Shown piece after piece: positions 8,189 through 17,734 of a stretch of DNA of 64,000 nucleotides. The stretch covers positions 124,001-188,000 of the forward strand of contig UBTF01000006.1 of NCBI GenBank assembly GCA_900468285.1. Direction: 5' to 3'. The notes beneath the pieces were generated by a model, which worked only from the letters and a program-made list of their open reading frames with translations, did no database searches and was not told the origin of the DNA. Position 1 is the first letter of the stretch. Every line of letters starts with the position of its first letter. The stretch is from Hyphomicrobiales bacterium (GTDB lineage: Bacteria; Pseudomonadota; Alphaproteobacteria; Rhizobiales; Rhizobiaceae). Made by a program: the position numbers and the translations under genes.

Positions 8189-8878
8189 ATGCCTGCCACA
8201 TTCCTGAAAGCCGTCCTGTTAGCATCGACAGTCTGCCTGTCGCTTCCAGTGCTTTCCCACGCCGCCGACATGGCGCCTGCTGCGCCTGAGCCAACCGCCG
8301 AAGAAGCGATTGCCGCGTCAAGCCCATGGATGCTGCGCGTGCGCGGCCTTGGCGTCATCACCCATGACAGCGGAACAATCAACGGCGTTCCAGGCGCAGG
8401 TCTCGACTATTCGGACACCGTCATTCCGGAACTCGACGTCAGCTATTTCTTCACCGACAACATTGCCGCAGAACTTATTCTCGGCACCACCTTCGCGAAG
8501 ATCAACACCAACGGATCGCTGGGCGAGATCGATGTCGGCAAGGCATGGCTGCTGCCGCCAACGCTGACGCTGCAGTACCACTTCACCAATTTCGGCGCGT
8601 TCAAGCCCTATGTCGGTGCTGGCGTCAACTACTCGATGTTCTACAATCAGTCTGAAAAGGCCGGTTTCCATAACCTCGACGTGAAGAATGATTTCGGCGC
8701 AGCGGTGCAGGTCGGCTTCGACTACATGCTGACCAAGAACTGGGGTGTGAACTTCGACGTGAAGAAGATCTTCCTCGAAACCAAGTGGAGTGCCACGCAC
8801 GACGCTCTGGGTGATATCAGCGGCAAGGCCAAGATCGATCCATGGCTGGTCGGCGCCGGTGTGACATACCGCTTCTAA
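8189..8878 (+). CDS. OmpW-family outer-membrane porin
   Basis: Small eight-stranded beta-barrel of the OmpW family, 229 residues, in the outer membrane; family members form narrow hydrophobic channels and are often stress- or oxygen-responsive. A signal peptide (LKAVLLASTVCLSLPVLSHA) is followed by a short Ala/Pro-rich stretch. The barrel shows VRGLGVITHDSG, LDVSYFFTDNIAAEL, LTLQYHF, FKPYVGAGVNY, GFDYMLTKNWGVNFDVKK and the terminal VTYRF with aromatic C-terminal Phe, as in outer-membrane proteins. AAGGAGAGA stands immediately before ATG 8189; an in-frame GTG-type start at 8153 is less likely. The upstream inverted repeat at 8093-8165 may regulate it. Confidence 0.92.
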   Translation: MPATFLKAVLLASTVCLSLPVLSHAADMAPAAPEPTAEEAIAASSPWMLRVRGLGVITHDSGTINGVPGAGLDYSDTVIPELDVSYFFTDNIAAELILGTTFAKINTNGSLGEIDVGKAWLLPPTLTLQYHFTNFGAFKPYVGAGVNYSMFYNQSEKAGFHNLDVKNDFGAAVQVGFDYMLTKNWGVNFDVKKIFLETKWSATHDALGDISGKAKIDPWLVGAGVTYRF

Positions 8879-8974
8879 GCCGTCACGGCATCTGGGCCAT
8901 CGCGCTGGGAGACCCGACAAGCTGTTGCCACGCGGGGGGGGCAGCAGCTTCGGACTTTTACAAGGCTCAGAAAT

Positions 8975-9006
8975 CATTGCCCGGGCGGCGGCGCGCTCGG
9001 GCAATG
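8975..9006. terminator. Hairpin between convergent ompW and WD40 genes
   Basis: Perfect 9-bp arms CATTGCCCG / CGGGCAATG around a 14-base GC-rich loop, between two convergent stop codons. There is no good T-run on either strand, so it may be a weak bidirectional terminator or an mRNA 3'-end stabiliser. Confidence 0.45.
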
Positions 9007-9090
9007 TGTTTAGAAACAGGCAATCGGCAGCCGGTCAAGCTGGCGCGCCGACGGTGCCGGACCGCTATGGCGTCCCGCGCTTTGCCGTTC

Positions 9091-10083
9091 TCAGGACGAG
9101 ATATCCACAATACCGCAATCGCCCGCCTCGGATGCGAAGGCCAGCAGATTGCCGCTTGCGCTCCACGACATGGAGGTGATGGCACCCTTGCCGGGACGGC
9201 GCAGCAATGCCTCCTTCTGGTCTGCCACGCGCACGCCAAGGATCATTCCATCGATGAAGCCGATGGCAAGAACATCCTCTATCGGATGAAAGGCAACGTT
9301 GGTCACCATGATGTTGGCGCGGGTGCCAAGCTCCAGCGGTGCCTTGCCCATGGGGCCGTCCTTGCCGACAAAGGGCCAGACAATGGCGGCAGGCGCGCCT
9401 GAAGATGCCAGCCATTTGCCCTTGTTGGACCAGGAAATGGATTTCACCTTGGCGGGATAGCCGGTCATGCGCATATGGCGCGTGTCCATGCCACCCTTGG
9501 TGGCTTCCATCTTCCAGCCGTGCAGCGCGTTTTCCTGCATGGTGGTAACCAGGAATTTTCCGTCCGCAGAGAAGGTCACGCCGGTATGGGCGCCTTTCCA
9601 GTCCAGATCGATCGGATCGCCCGCACTTGCCACCCAATGCAGGGTAACGCCATTGTAGCGGGCAGCGGCAATGCGCAGACCCTTTGGCGCAAAGGCAATA
9701 GCCTCGACGGTGCGTTCTTCCTTGAATTCCTTTACCGTCCCATCGGCAAGGCGCACGAAGCTGGATTTTCCGACGCCATAGGCAACGGCGTTCTGCGGAC
9801 CGCCCGCGACAACGCTGATCCATTTGCGGGGAACATGGGCGAGCTCCTGCGCCGTGCCGTCATGGCTTACACGCAGGACCTTGCCATCTTCGCCGCCGGT
9901 GATGAGCGTGGTGCTGTGGGGATCGCGAATACAGGTCAGCAAGCCCTCGTGGATTTCCGTGACCTTCTCGCCGCCGTCCAGCCGGTGAATGGTTCCGGCA
10001 GCGGTGGCAAACATGGGAATATCGCCCAGAAAATGCGTCGCAACGACGTGGCCTTCGAGGTCAAGAGGGGCAACGGTGGGCAT
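9091..10083 (-). CDS. WD40-repeat protein
   Basis: A 330-residue protein made almost wholly of WD40-like repeats, predicted to fold as a seven-bladed propeller. Repeats are recognisable by strands such as LITGGEDGKVLRVSHDG, VTFSADGKFLVTTMQENALHGWKME, SISWSNKGKWLASSG and SMSWSASGNLLAFASEAGDCGI. No signal peptide or catalytic motif, so a cytosolic scaffold is likely. It lies 206 bases downstream of the cobW-type GTPase on the same strand; WD40 and CobW proteins are neighbours in several Rhizobiales as I recall, suggesting a role in metal allocation, but that is inference. No clear ribosome-binding site precedes ATG 10083. Confidence 0.82.
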   Translation of the reverse strand: MPTVAPLDLEGHVVATHFLGDIPMFATAAGTIHRLDGGEKVTEIHEGLLTCIRDPHSTTLITGGEDGKVLRVSHDGTAQELAHVPRKWISVVAGGPQNAVAYGVGKSSFVRLADGTVKEFKEERTVEAIAFAPKGLRIAAARYNGVTLHWVASAGDPIDLDWKGAHTGVTFSADGKFLVTTMQENALHGWKMEATKGGMDTRHMRMTGYPAKVKSISWSNKGKWLASSGAPAAIVWPFVGKDGPMGKAPLELGTRANIMVTNVAFHPIEDVLAIGFIDGMILGVRVADQKEALLRRPGKGAITSMSWSASGNLLAFASEAGDCGIVDISS

Positions 10084-10168
10084 CGGTAAAAGGTCTTTCT
10101 GTCATAAGGCAGGCGCGTTCGCCTTTGGTTGCTGTAAGCGTCTGGGCAAGACACTCGGTCTTCCGTCA

Positions 10169-10253
10169 CCCCGGCCTTAAGCCGGGGGGCCATCCGCCGC
10201 GCACCTGCGCGGCTTCAACTGTCTTTTGCGACCAGGGACCTGATCGCAAAAGA
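10169..10253. repeat. Array of three consecutive palindromes (intergenic mosaic-type element)
   Basis: Three perfect hairpins in 85 bases: CCCCGGC-CTTAA-GCCGGGG (10169-10187), GCCGCGCA-CC-TGCGCGGC (10196-10213) and TCTTTTGCGA-N12-TCGCAAAAGA (10222-10253). They fill the gap between the stop of the CobW GTPase and the WD40 start. The first resembles the short dispersed palindromes of rhizobial and brucella genomes; dispersal elsewhere cannot be checked here. The third may also stabilise the cobW mRNA end. Confidence 0.6.
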
Positions 10254-10289
10254 TGCCGGATCACGTCCGGTATGGCGGAAAGAAACGTA

Positions 10290-11420
10290 TCAAGCTGCGG
10301 CAAGGCAGGCGTTGAAACTGTTTTCCAGCTTCTCACGGTCGAGGTTGCGACCGATGAAGACGAGGCGGGATTCGTGCTTTTCGCCTTCCTTCCACGGGCG
10401 CTGGTGATCGCCCTCGATAATCATGTGAACGCCCTGCACGACGTAGCGTTCCGCATCGCCCTTGAATGCGATGATGCCCTTCAGCCGCAGGATGTTTGGG
10501 CCGTCGGTCTGCGTGACCTTCTGGATCCATGGGAAGAAGCGCTCGGGGTTCATCTCGCCACCGCGCAGCGACACCGACTGAACCGTGATGTCATGGATAG
10601 CAGAGACTTCGCCGTGGTGATGGTGATGCCCATGGTCATGGCTGTGATCATGATCGTGGTGATGATGGTCATGGTCGTGGTCGTGATGGTGGTGCCCGTG
10701 ATCATGCCCATGATCGTGATCGCAATCGGGGCCGCAGACATGGTCGTCATGGCCGTGTTCGAGAAAATGCGGATCGTTTTCCAAGGCACGTTCGAGGTTG
10801 AACGCACCCTGATCCAGAACGCGGGCGAGATCGACACCGGAGCGGGTTGCCTTGTAGACGCGGGCGGATGGGTTGATGGCGCGCACGATGTCTTCGATGA
10901 CAGCCAGTTCCTGCTCTGTCACAAGGTCGGTCTTGTTGATGATGACGACATCGGCAAAGGCGATCTGGTCTTCGGCCTCGCGGCTGTCTTTCAGGCGCAG
11001 CGGCAGATGCTTGGCATCGACAAGAGCCACGACCGCATCAAGCTCGGTCTTGGCGCGGACATCGTCATCCATGAAGAAGGTCTGGGCAACGGGAACCGGA
11101 TCTGCAAGGCCGGTGGTTTCCACGATGATGCCGTCGAAACGGCCCGGGCGGCGCATCAGGCCTTCCACGACGCGGATCAGGTCTCCGCGCACGGTGCAGC
11201 AGACGCAGCCATTGTTCATTTCGTAGATTTCTTCGTCGGATTCGACGATGAGATCATTATCGATGCCGATTTCGCCGAATTCATTGACGATGACGGCGTA
11301 TTTCTTGCCGTGGTTTTCAGACAGGATGCGGTTGAGGAGCGTGGTCTTGCCCGCGCCCAGATAGCCGGTCAACACGGTGACGGGAATTGGCTTGATGGTG
11401 GCTGCTGCTGCTTCGGTCAT
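10290..11420 (-). CDS. CobW/ZNG1-type GTPase with histidine-rich metal-binding stretch
   Basis: COG0523 G3E-type GTPase of 376 residues, a class that delivers or insert metals such as zinc or cobalt. Walker [10 protein letters not shown] (19-27); the family metal site GCVCC (71-75); base-specificity motif NKTD; C-terminal CobW domain. Between the two domains, at roughly residues 215-265, there is a stretch of dozens of alternating His and Asp with one CGPDCDHD element, which should bind several metal ions. AGAGGTT precedes ATG 11420. A zinc-metallochaperone role is likely from the histidine stretch, yet I see no Zur-like palindrome in the 79 bases upstream. The WD40 gene lies downstream. Confidence 0.9.
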   Translation of the reverse strand: MTEAAAATIKPIPVTVLTGYLGAGKTTLLNRILSENHGKKYAVIVNEFGEIGIDNDLIVESDEEIYEMNNGCVCCTVRGDLIRVVEGLMRRPGRFDGIIVETTGLADPVPVAQTFFMDDDVRAKTELDAVVALVDAKHLPLRLKDSREAEDQIAFADVVIINKTDLVTEQELAVIEDIVRAINPSARVYKATRSGVDLARVLDQGAFNLERALENDPHFLEHGHDDHVCGPDCDHDHGHDHGHHHHDHDHDHHHHDHDHSHDHGHHHHHGEVSAIHDITVQSVSLRGGEMNPERFFPWIQKVTQTDGPNILRLKGIIAFKGDAERYVVQGVHMIIEGDHQRPWKEGEKHESRLVFIGRNLDREKLENSFNACLAAA

Positions 11421-11498
11421 GAGAACCTCTGGGAAATGATGGGCCGCGATACGGCTTTAAAAGCGTTGTCGTTCATATAGGCGTGTGGCGGAACGAGT

Positions 11499-12323
11499 TC
11501 AAAGAGAATCTGCCGAAGTTTTCTGAACGCTGCTTTCAAGCAAATTCATGTCGAAGGCATCGACATCTGCTAAAAGCTCCACGAGCCCCGCAATGGCGTG
11601 GGCGATGATTTTCTCACCCTTTTGCGCGCTCGCCGCGGCTGCGTTGCCTGCCACGCCCTGTTTGTTGAGGTCGGACATGCGCCATCCGAAGGCGTGTGGG
11701 CCATAGGCGCGCAGGTGCCTGTATTGCCGGATGAAATCCGACTGCCTTGAGGGGAAATTCCCCGCTTTTTCCATATCGACGTGCTGCGGGCAGAGAGCAA
11801 GCATGACGGAGGTTTCGATATCGCCGCCATGGATGTCGATGGCCTTGTCTTCCGGGGCAACCACCTCCTGCGGTATGCCAAAGCGTGTCCAGCTGGTGGC
11901 AACAGCCAGCATGTCGAAGCGAATGCGGGCCTCGGTTGCGACAATGGTCATGAGCGGTGAATTGCCGCCATGGGCGTTCAGCATCACGAATTTGCGGATG
12001 CCGCTTCGGTGTTGCTGCTCGGCAATGCCAAGCCAGCGATGGACCGCTTCATCGAAAGAAAGCGTTCTGGTGCCCGCCACATCCATATGCTCCACGGAAT
12101 AGCCAACCGGCTCTACCGGAAGGAACGTGACCGGCAATGTCGTCGGCAGGGCCGGCTTCAAACGGGCAACAATGCCTTGCGCAATCAGCGTGTCCGTCTC
12201 AAACGGCAGATGCGGCCCGTGCTGCTCATGCGCGCCGAGCGGTAGCACCGCAATCGCGCCATTTGGCTGCGCCGACGGCGATGTTACGTTGTTGTCGTGA
12301 AAATGCGTATATGTGTCTGGCAT
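11499..12323 (-). CDS. Creatininase-family amidohydrolase
   Basis: Zinc/manganese-dependent hydrolase of the creatininase fold, 274 residues. Diagnostic motifs are LPLGAHEQHGPHLPFETDT near the N terminus, which supplies metal ligands Glu, His and Asp, then NAHGGN and IDIHGGDIETS, which supplies the later Glu. Family members act on creatinine or on formamides in cofactor biosynthesis (e.g. mycofactocin or riboflavin/F420-type pathways); the substrate here cannot be told. I chose ATG 12323 because homologues begin just before this point; a longer frame to 12545 would overlap the divergent MarR gene. It shares a short intergenic region with marR, so control by that regulator is plausible. Confidence 0.85.
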   Translation of the reverse strand: MPDTYTHFHDNNVTSPSAQPNGAIAVLPLGAHEQHGPHLPFETDTLIAQGIVARLKPALPTTLPVTFLPVEPVGYSVEHMDVAGTRTLSFDEAVHRWLGIAEQQHRSGIRKFVMLNAHGGNSPLMTIVATEARIRFDMLAVATSWTRFGIPQEVVAPEDKAIDIHGGDIETSVMLALCPQHVDMEKAGNFPSRQSDFIRQYRHLRAYGPHAFGWRMSDLNKQGVAGNAAAASAQKGEKIIAHAIAGLVELLADVDAFDMNLLESSVQKTSADSL

Positions 12324-12401
12324 CTGGCGATCCGCGCCTGCATTCGTTAAGTAATACCAAGACCATATCGTTGTCCGGGATTTCAGAAAAGGCATTTGCT
12401 G

Positions 12402-12911
12402 ATGAGCAAGGATAAGCTGGCCAAAAAGACAAAATCCGCGAAAAAAGCGAAATCCGGTAAGAAGAAGGATCTGACCTTCAGTCCCGACGAGTTGGCGCAG
12501 TCCATTACCCAGGCGGCACGATCCATGCGCACGGCACTCAGCCACAACCTTGCGGCAACCGGTCTCTATGCCGGTCAGGACGGGGTTATTCTGGCGCTGG
12601 CGCAGGAAGGCAGCATGACGCCCGGCCAGATCGCGCAGAAGCTTGGCGTCAAGGCACCCACCATGACGCGCACCATCGGCCGCATGGAGGCGCAGGGCTT
12701 CGTGGAGCGGGGTGCGGGTGACGGTGATGGGCGTCTGACCATGGTCAAGCTGACAGAAGCCGGGCTGAAAAGTGTGGAGCAGATCACGACGTCGCTCGCC
12801 GATTGCAACGCTCGCGCCGTCGATGGCCTGTCGGCGAAAGAGATCAAGACGGTGGTCAAAGTGCTGCGCGCAATCGATGCCAACTTGCAGGCGCTTGAAT
12901 TAATCGATTAA
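12402..12911 (+). CDS. MarR-family transcriptional regulator
   Basis: Winged-helix regulator of 169 residues. The N terminus has a lysine-rich extension (KKTKSAKKAKSGKKK), which is uncommon in the family and may add nonspecific DNA affinity. The core shows the recognition region MTPGQIAQKLGVKAPTMTRTI and the wing GDGDGRLTMVKLTEAG; the Asp-Gly-Arg of the wing is typical. ATG 12402 is preceded by AAAAGG. It is divergent from the creatininase-family gene with 78 bases between starts, the usual layout of a MarR repressor and its target. Ligand unknown. Confidence 0.88.
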   Translation: MSKDKLAKKTKSAKKAKSGKKKDLTFSPDELAQSITQAARSMRTALSHNLAATGLYAGQDGVILALAQEGSMTPGQIAQKLGVKAPTMTRTIGRMEAQGFVERGAGDGDGRLTMVKLTEAGLKSVEQITTSLADCNARAVDGLSAKEIKTVVKVLRAIDANLQALELID

Positions 12912-12968
12912 AATTTCGCATCGATAATCTTGAAAGCGGTTGAAATCCTTAAAATGGTTGCGTCTTTT

Positions 12969-12996
12969 GTTTAAATTGTTTAGTCACAATTTAAAC
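12969..12996. promoter_or_regulatory. Perfect 28-bp dyad upstream of lacI, candidate operator
   Basis: Arms GTTTAAATTG and CAATTTAAAC (10 bp, perfect) around TTTAGTCA. It ends 37 bases before the GTG of the LacI regulator and is followed directly by a small GCCGCC-GA-GGCGGC hairpin (12997-13010). LacI proteins bind dyads and often repress themselves. Arm length with an 8-base spacer is larger than the usual LacI site, so another factor is possible. Confidence 0.55.
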
Positions 12997-13033
12997 GCCG
13001 CCGAGGCGGCTTGCGTGACCGTAGGAGGGGACC

Positions 13034-14056
13034 GTGGCGCAAAAGATCAAACTTTCAACCATCGCAGAAAGCCTTGGCTTGTCTACCGCGACCATATCGC
13101 TGGCGCTGCGTGACAGCCCGCTGGTGGCTGCCGATACGCGCGAGAAGATCAAGGAGCAGGCGAGGGCGCTGGGCTATATCTACAATCGCCGCGCTGCCAG
13201 CCTTCGCACCTCGCGCTCGGGCATTATCGGCGTGGTGTTTCATGATGTCATGAACCCCTTCTATGGTGAAATTCTGAAAGCCATCGAAAGCGAGCTGGAC
13301 CGCAGCCGCCAGACCTTCATTCTGTCCAACCATTACGATTCCGTCGAAAAGCAGCGCACCTTCATCGAAACGCTGCTGCAGCTTGGCAGCGATGGCATCA
13401 TCATGTCTCCCGCCATCGGCACGCCGCTGGAGGATATGACGCTTGCCGAAGAAAACGGTATGCCCGCCATCCTCGTTGCCCGTTCCATGGACGGGGTCGA
13501 CATGCCGACCTTTCGCGGCGACGACAGCTACGGCATTTCGCTTGCCACCAATCACCTCATCAGCCTCGGTCATCGCACCATTGCCATGGTGGGGGGAACG
13601 GACCAGACATCAACCGGGCGCGACCGCTATCAGGGCTATGTCAACGCGCTGCGCAAGGCAGGCATCGAGGTGGATCCGAACCTGCGTATTCCCGGCGCGC
13701 GCTCCAAGCAGGGTGGTTTCGAGGCTGCGGTGAACTTCCTGTCGCTGCCGCAGAAGCCGACGGCTGCCGTGTGCTGGAACGATCTTGTCGCGATTGGCCT
13801 GATGAACGGCATTTCGCGGGCGGGCTTCGTGCCGGGCAAGGATATTTCCGTAACGGGCTATGACGATCTGGAAGAGGCAGCCATTGCCACACCAGCCCTG
13901 ACGACGGTGTCGAACGGGCAGGCGGAAGTGGGACGACTTGCTGCGCGGGCCCTGCTGGACAGGCTGGCCGGAAGCCATGAGCCCGACGGTATCCACCTTA
14001 TCAAGCCGGAAATGCGCATTCGGCAATCCACCAGCCCCTGCATTCCGCGAAGCTAG
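13034..14056 (+). CDS. LacI-family transcriptional regulator
   Basis: Regulator of 340 residues. The N-terminal helix-turn-helix reads IKLSTIAESLGLSTATISLAL, followed by the hinge (ALGYIYNRRAASLRTSRSG) and a type 1 periplasmic-binding-like sugar or metabolite domain (GIIGVVFHDVMNPFYGEILK... ISVTGYDDLEEAAIATPALTTV). The start is GTG with AGGAGGGG 4-6 bases upstream. A perfect dyad precedes it (12969-12996). Ninety-three bases downstream begins a 2-hydroxyacid dehydrogenase on the same strand, probably its target; a hairpin lies in that gap. Effector unknown. Confidence 0.93.
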   Translation: MAQKIKLSTIAESLGLSTATISLALRDSPLVAADTREKIKEQARALGYIYNRRAASLRTSRSGIIGVVFHDVMNPFYGEILKAIESELDRSRQTFILSNHYDSVEKQRTFIETLLQLGSDGIIMSPAIGTPLEDMTLAEENGMPAILVARSMDGVDMPTFRGDDSYGISLATNHLISLGHRTIAMVGGTDQTSTGRDRYQGYVNALRKAGIEVDPNLRIPGARSKQGGFEAAVNFLSLPQKPTAAVCWNDLVAIGLMNGISRAGFVPGKDISVTGYDDLEEAAIATPALTTVSNGQAEVGRLAARALLDRLAGSHEPDGIHLIKPEMRIRQSTSPCIPRS

Positions 14057-14057
14057 G

Positions 14058-14100
14058 CAAAAGCGCTGAGCCCATCATGCAAAGATGGGTTCCGCTTTTG
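14058..14100 (+). terminator. Nested hairpin between lacI and the dehydrogenase
   Basis: Outer arms CAAAAGCG / CGCTTTTG and inner arms CCCATC / GATGGG, starting just after the lacI stop. It could attenuate read-through into the dehydrogenase gene. The T-run lies inside the right arm, so it is not a standard terminator. Confidence 0.4.
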
Positions 14101-14149
14101 GAATCGATCGGCTAGCTTGGCCTCATGCATAGCAGGAGGATACCCAAGC

Positions 14150-15112
14150 ATGTCAGATAGCAAAGCCGCCGTTCTCGTCCCGGGAAAAATTCACCCTCGC
14201 GTTCTCGAACGTTTCGAGGGCAAGGTAGACGTCATAACCGCTCCTGCCGGGCCAGAGCCGTCGCTTTCCGAGGAAGACGCGCAGCGCATCACCGCCGTTG
14301 CCGTTTCCGGCAGCTTCAACGCAAGCTGGATCGATGCCCTGCCGAAGCTGGAAGTCATCGCCAATTTCGGTGTCGGCTATGATGGCGTCGATGCCAAACA
14401 TGCGGCGTCGCGCGGCATTATCGTGACCAATACGCCCGATGTTCTCAATGACGAGGTTGCCGACACGACGATTGCATTGCTGATCAGCACGGTGCGGCGT
14501 CTCTATCAGGCCGAATCGCATCTTCGTGCGGGCAAGTGGGAAGCCGAAGGTCCCTTCATGCTGTCACCGTTTTCGTTGCGCAACCGCAAGGTCGGACTGT
14601 TCGGCATGGGGCGCATTGGTCAGGAAATTGCCAAGCGGCTGGAGCCGTTCAAGGTTGAAATCGGCTATCATACCCGCAGCAAGCGCCCCGAACTGTCCTA
14701 CACCTATTACGGTTCCTTGAAGGAAATGGCGCAGGCCGTCGATATCCTGATCTGCATCGTGCCCGGTACGCCGGAAACCCACAAGGCGATCAATGCCGAT
14801 ATTCTCTCCGCACTGGGCCCGAACGGCGTGTTCATCAATGTCGGACGCGGATCGAGCGTGGATGAGGACGCACTTCTGAAAGCCTTGCAGGACGGCACGA
14901 TCGGTGCAGCGGGTCTGGATGTGTTTTACGCCGAGCCCAAGGTGCCGGCAGGCTTCCTGTCTTTGCCGAACGTCACCCTGTTGCCGCATGTCGCCTCAGC
15001 CTCGGTCCCGACTCGCAATGCCATGGCCGATCTGGTGGCCGACAACGTGCTGGGCTGGCTGAACGAGCGCAAGGTGGTGACACCGGTGCCGGAGACGCCC
15101 GTCAAGGGCTGA
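14150..15112 (+). CDS. D-isomer-specific 2-hydroxyacid dehydrogenase
   Basis: NAD(P)-dependent oxidoreductase of 320 residues, most like hydroxypyruvate/glyoxylate reductases (GhrB-type). The nucleotide site is GLFGMGRIGQEIAKRL; the catalytic Arg lies in ANFGVGYDGVD...-type region and NVGRGSSVDEDAL, the Glu in GLDVFYAEPKVP, and the His in LLPHVASAS. AGGAGGA 11 bases before ATG 14150 fixes the start; an upstream in-frame start at 14117 has no support. Control by the adjacent LacI protein is likely. With the amidotransferase-like hydrolase and 2-oxoacid-type TRAP binding protein nearby, a role in organic-acid use is possible, but unproven. Confidence 0.9.
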   Translation: MSDSKAAVLVPGKIHPRVLERFEGKVDVITAPAGPEPSLSEEDAQRITAVAVSGSFNASWIDALPKLEVIANFGVGYDGVDAKHAASRGIIVTNTPDVLNDEVADTTIALLISTVRRLYQAESHLRAGKWEAEGPFMLSPFSLRNRKVGLFGMGRIGQEIAKRLEPFKVEIGYHTRSKRPELSYTYYGSLKEMAQAVDILICIVPGTPETHKAINADILSALGPNGVFINVGRGSSVDEDALLKALQDGTIGAAGLDVFYAEPKVPAGFLSLPNVTLLPHVASASVPTRNAMADLVADNVLGWLNERKVVTPVPETPVKG

Positions 15113-15213
15113 GGTCCGGCTTGCCCGGTTCGTTGGCCCCGCAGATGATGCGGGGCTGACAGGCTTTGGTCTTGGGCGGCTTCGCAGAAGAATAGCGGCG
15201 GAGAACCGGGATG

Positions 15214-15238
15214 ATGGCAGCGCAGCTGGCGCTGCCAT
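15214..15238. terminator. Hairpin between convergent genes
   Basis: Perfect 10-bp stem ATGGCAGCGC / GCGCTGCCAT with an AGCTG loop, 6 bases past the stop of the glutamine-amidotransferase-like gene and about 100 bases past the dehydrogenase stop. A second hairpin CCCCGCA / TGCGGGG lies around 15137-15155. Neither has a good T-run. Confidence 0.45.
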
Positions 15239-15244
15239 AGTGCA

Positions 15245-16000
15245 TCAAGCCTTGCTGGCCTTATAGTCCCGAACAGCCGTTCCGAATGCCTTAAACAGCG
15301 CACGCGACGGTGCGTCCGTTTCCGCCCAATATTCCGGGTGCCACTGCACGCCCACGGCAAAGCCCTTCGCATCGATGACGGAAACGGCTTCGATGGTGCC
15401 GTCCTCTGCCGTCGCCTCGACCTGAAGCCGGGGCGCTGTCTTCGCGATGGCCTGGCGATGCAGGGAATTGATCTGCACTTCGCCCGTCATGCCCAGATGC
15501 TGCGCAATACATGAGCCTTCGCGGATATATACCGGCTGACGGATGGCAAATGCCTTGTCGCGATCGATATCGTCAGGCTTGCGGTGGTCCCAGATGCCGG
15601 GCTGCTCCTGGATTTCGCTGGCGAGCGTGCCGCCGAGCGCAACGTTCAACTCCTGAATGCCACGGCATATGGCCAGCATCGGAACGCCCCTGTCGATGGC
15701 ACGGCGGATGAGCGGCAGGCTGGTGGCGTCGCGCGCGGGATCGAACGGACCGTCGCTTTCCTTTGCTTCGACACCATAAAGCGAGGGGTGAACATTGGTG
15801 GCGGAACCGGAGACCAGCAGCCCGTCGACCCGGTCGAGAATGGCATCGATATCGTTGCCCTCCTCAAAGGCAGGCACGATGAAACTCATGACATCTGCCA
15901 CCTTGAGGGCTGCGGCAAGATATTGTGTCTGGGCTGCGTGCCATTCTGCGCCATCAAGGCTTCTGATGTCGGCGGGAATGGCGATGATGGGTTTGGACAT
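15245..16000 (-). CDS. Class I glutamine amidotransferase-like hydrolase (PuuD/peptidase C26 type)
   Basis: Cytosolic hydrolase of 251 residues in the gamma-glutamyl-GABA hydrolase group, which removes the gamma-glutamyl group in the putrescine-degradation pathway. The nucleophile lies in MLAICRGIQELNVALGG (Cys about residue 113), and the His-Glu pair in VGVQWHPEYW. GDIxxNxxSLHxQ-type substrate loop is seen as QINSLHRQAIAK. CGGAGCC precedes ATG 16000. No other puu genes (puuA, puuB, puuC) are in the window, so PuuD function is not assured; it could process another gamma-glutamyl compound. Divergent from the TRAP binding-protein gene. Confidence 0.87.
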   Translation of the reverse strand: MSKPIIAIPADIRSLDGAEWHAAQTQYLAAALKVADVMSFIVPAFEEGNDIDAILDRVDGLLVSGSATNVHPSLYGVEAKESDGPFDPARDATSLPLIRRAIDRGVPMLAICRGIQELNVALGGTLASEIQEQPGIWDHRKPDDIDRDKAFAIRQPVYIREGSCIAQHLGMTGEVQINSLHRQAIAKTAPRLQVEATAEDGTIEAVSVIDAKGFAVGVQWHPEYWAETDAPSRALFKAFGTAVRDYKASKA

Positions 16001-16240
16001 GGCGGCTCCGGCTTGCTGTACAGCCTCTTGTGCGACCGGAAAGGGCCGCTCGTCAAGCGTCTGGAACGGGCATCTCCTTGGGTTTCTTCGCCTAAAGTAT
16101 AAGTCTGCCTGTCAATATTCAGGTTGACTATAATGTCCGAGATGGAAGCGGCCGCCACTGTGCTTTGACAATCAATTTATTCTTCCGATGACGCTTGTCA
16201 GTCTGGTAGCCCCGTGCTTTCTTCTTGCCATGCCTGATAG

Positions 16241-17395
<1,155 letters not shown>

Positions 17396-17420
17396 GCAGT
17401 CTGAGCAGTAAGTGGAATGC

Positions 17421-17452
17421 AAACCCGGATCGAAAGGTCCGGGTTTTATTTT
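17421..17452 (+). terminator. Rho-independent terminator of the TRAP binding-protein gene
   Basis: Nine-bp stem AAACCCGGA / TCCGGGTTT with an 8-base loop followed by TATTTT, starting 25 bases past the dctP stop. Confidence 0.85.
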
Positions 17453-17495
17453 GCGCTGTATCGGCGGAGACGGCCCCCCCGACCTCAAGCGCTTT

Positions 17496-17535
17496 CTTGT
17501 TACATGGAAGCGTTCTGCCGGTTCCATGTAACAAG
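17496..17535. repeat. Fourteen-bp perfect inverted repeat in the dctP-dctM gap
   Basis: CTTGTTACATGGAA (17496-17509) and TTCCATGTAACAAG (17522-17535) flank 12 bases. In RNA the stem extends by a U-G and two A-U pairs. The rest of the 339-base gap between the two convergent genes (17396-17734) shows only the dctP terminator. The unit is not a standard terminator and could be a regulatory dyad or a short mobile palindrome. Confidence 0.6.
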
Positions 17536-17734
17536 GAAATGCTGGAGGCAACGGCCTTGCTGTTGAACTGTTGAGGTGATGGGATGCGAGCATTACGCTC
17601 ATGTTTAAAATAAGCCGGACAGGCTGGTTGATAGCTGTCCGGCTGACATTTCTGAGCACGTCGTAAACGGAGGGCAGAGTTACAGCTCTGCCTTCCACTT
17701 CACCAATATGATCCGTTTTACCAAGTATCGCGCC

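Noticed and set aside
10615..10740. Apparent simple-sequence repeat (GTGATGGTCATG-like units)
   Set aside because: It codes the His/Asp-rich stretch of the CobW GTPase, so it is coding bias and not a separate DNA repeat.
11421..11498. Possible Zur box before the CobW GTPase
   Set aside because: No palindrome of the Zur type is visible in this short region.
16112..16129. GTCAA-N8-TTGAC dyad between the PuuD-like and TRAP genes
   Set aside because: Arms of only five bases are likely by chance in a region of this size.
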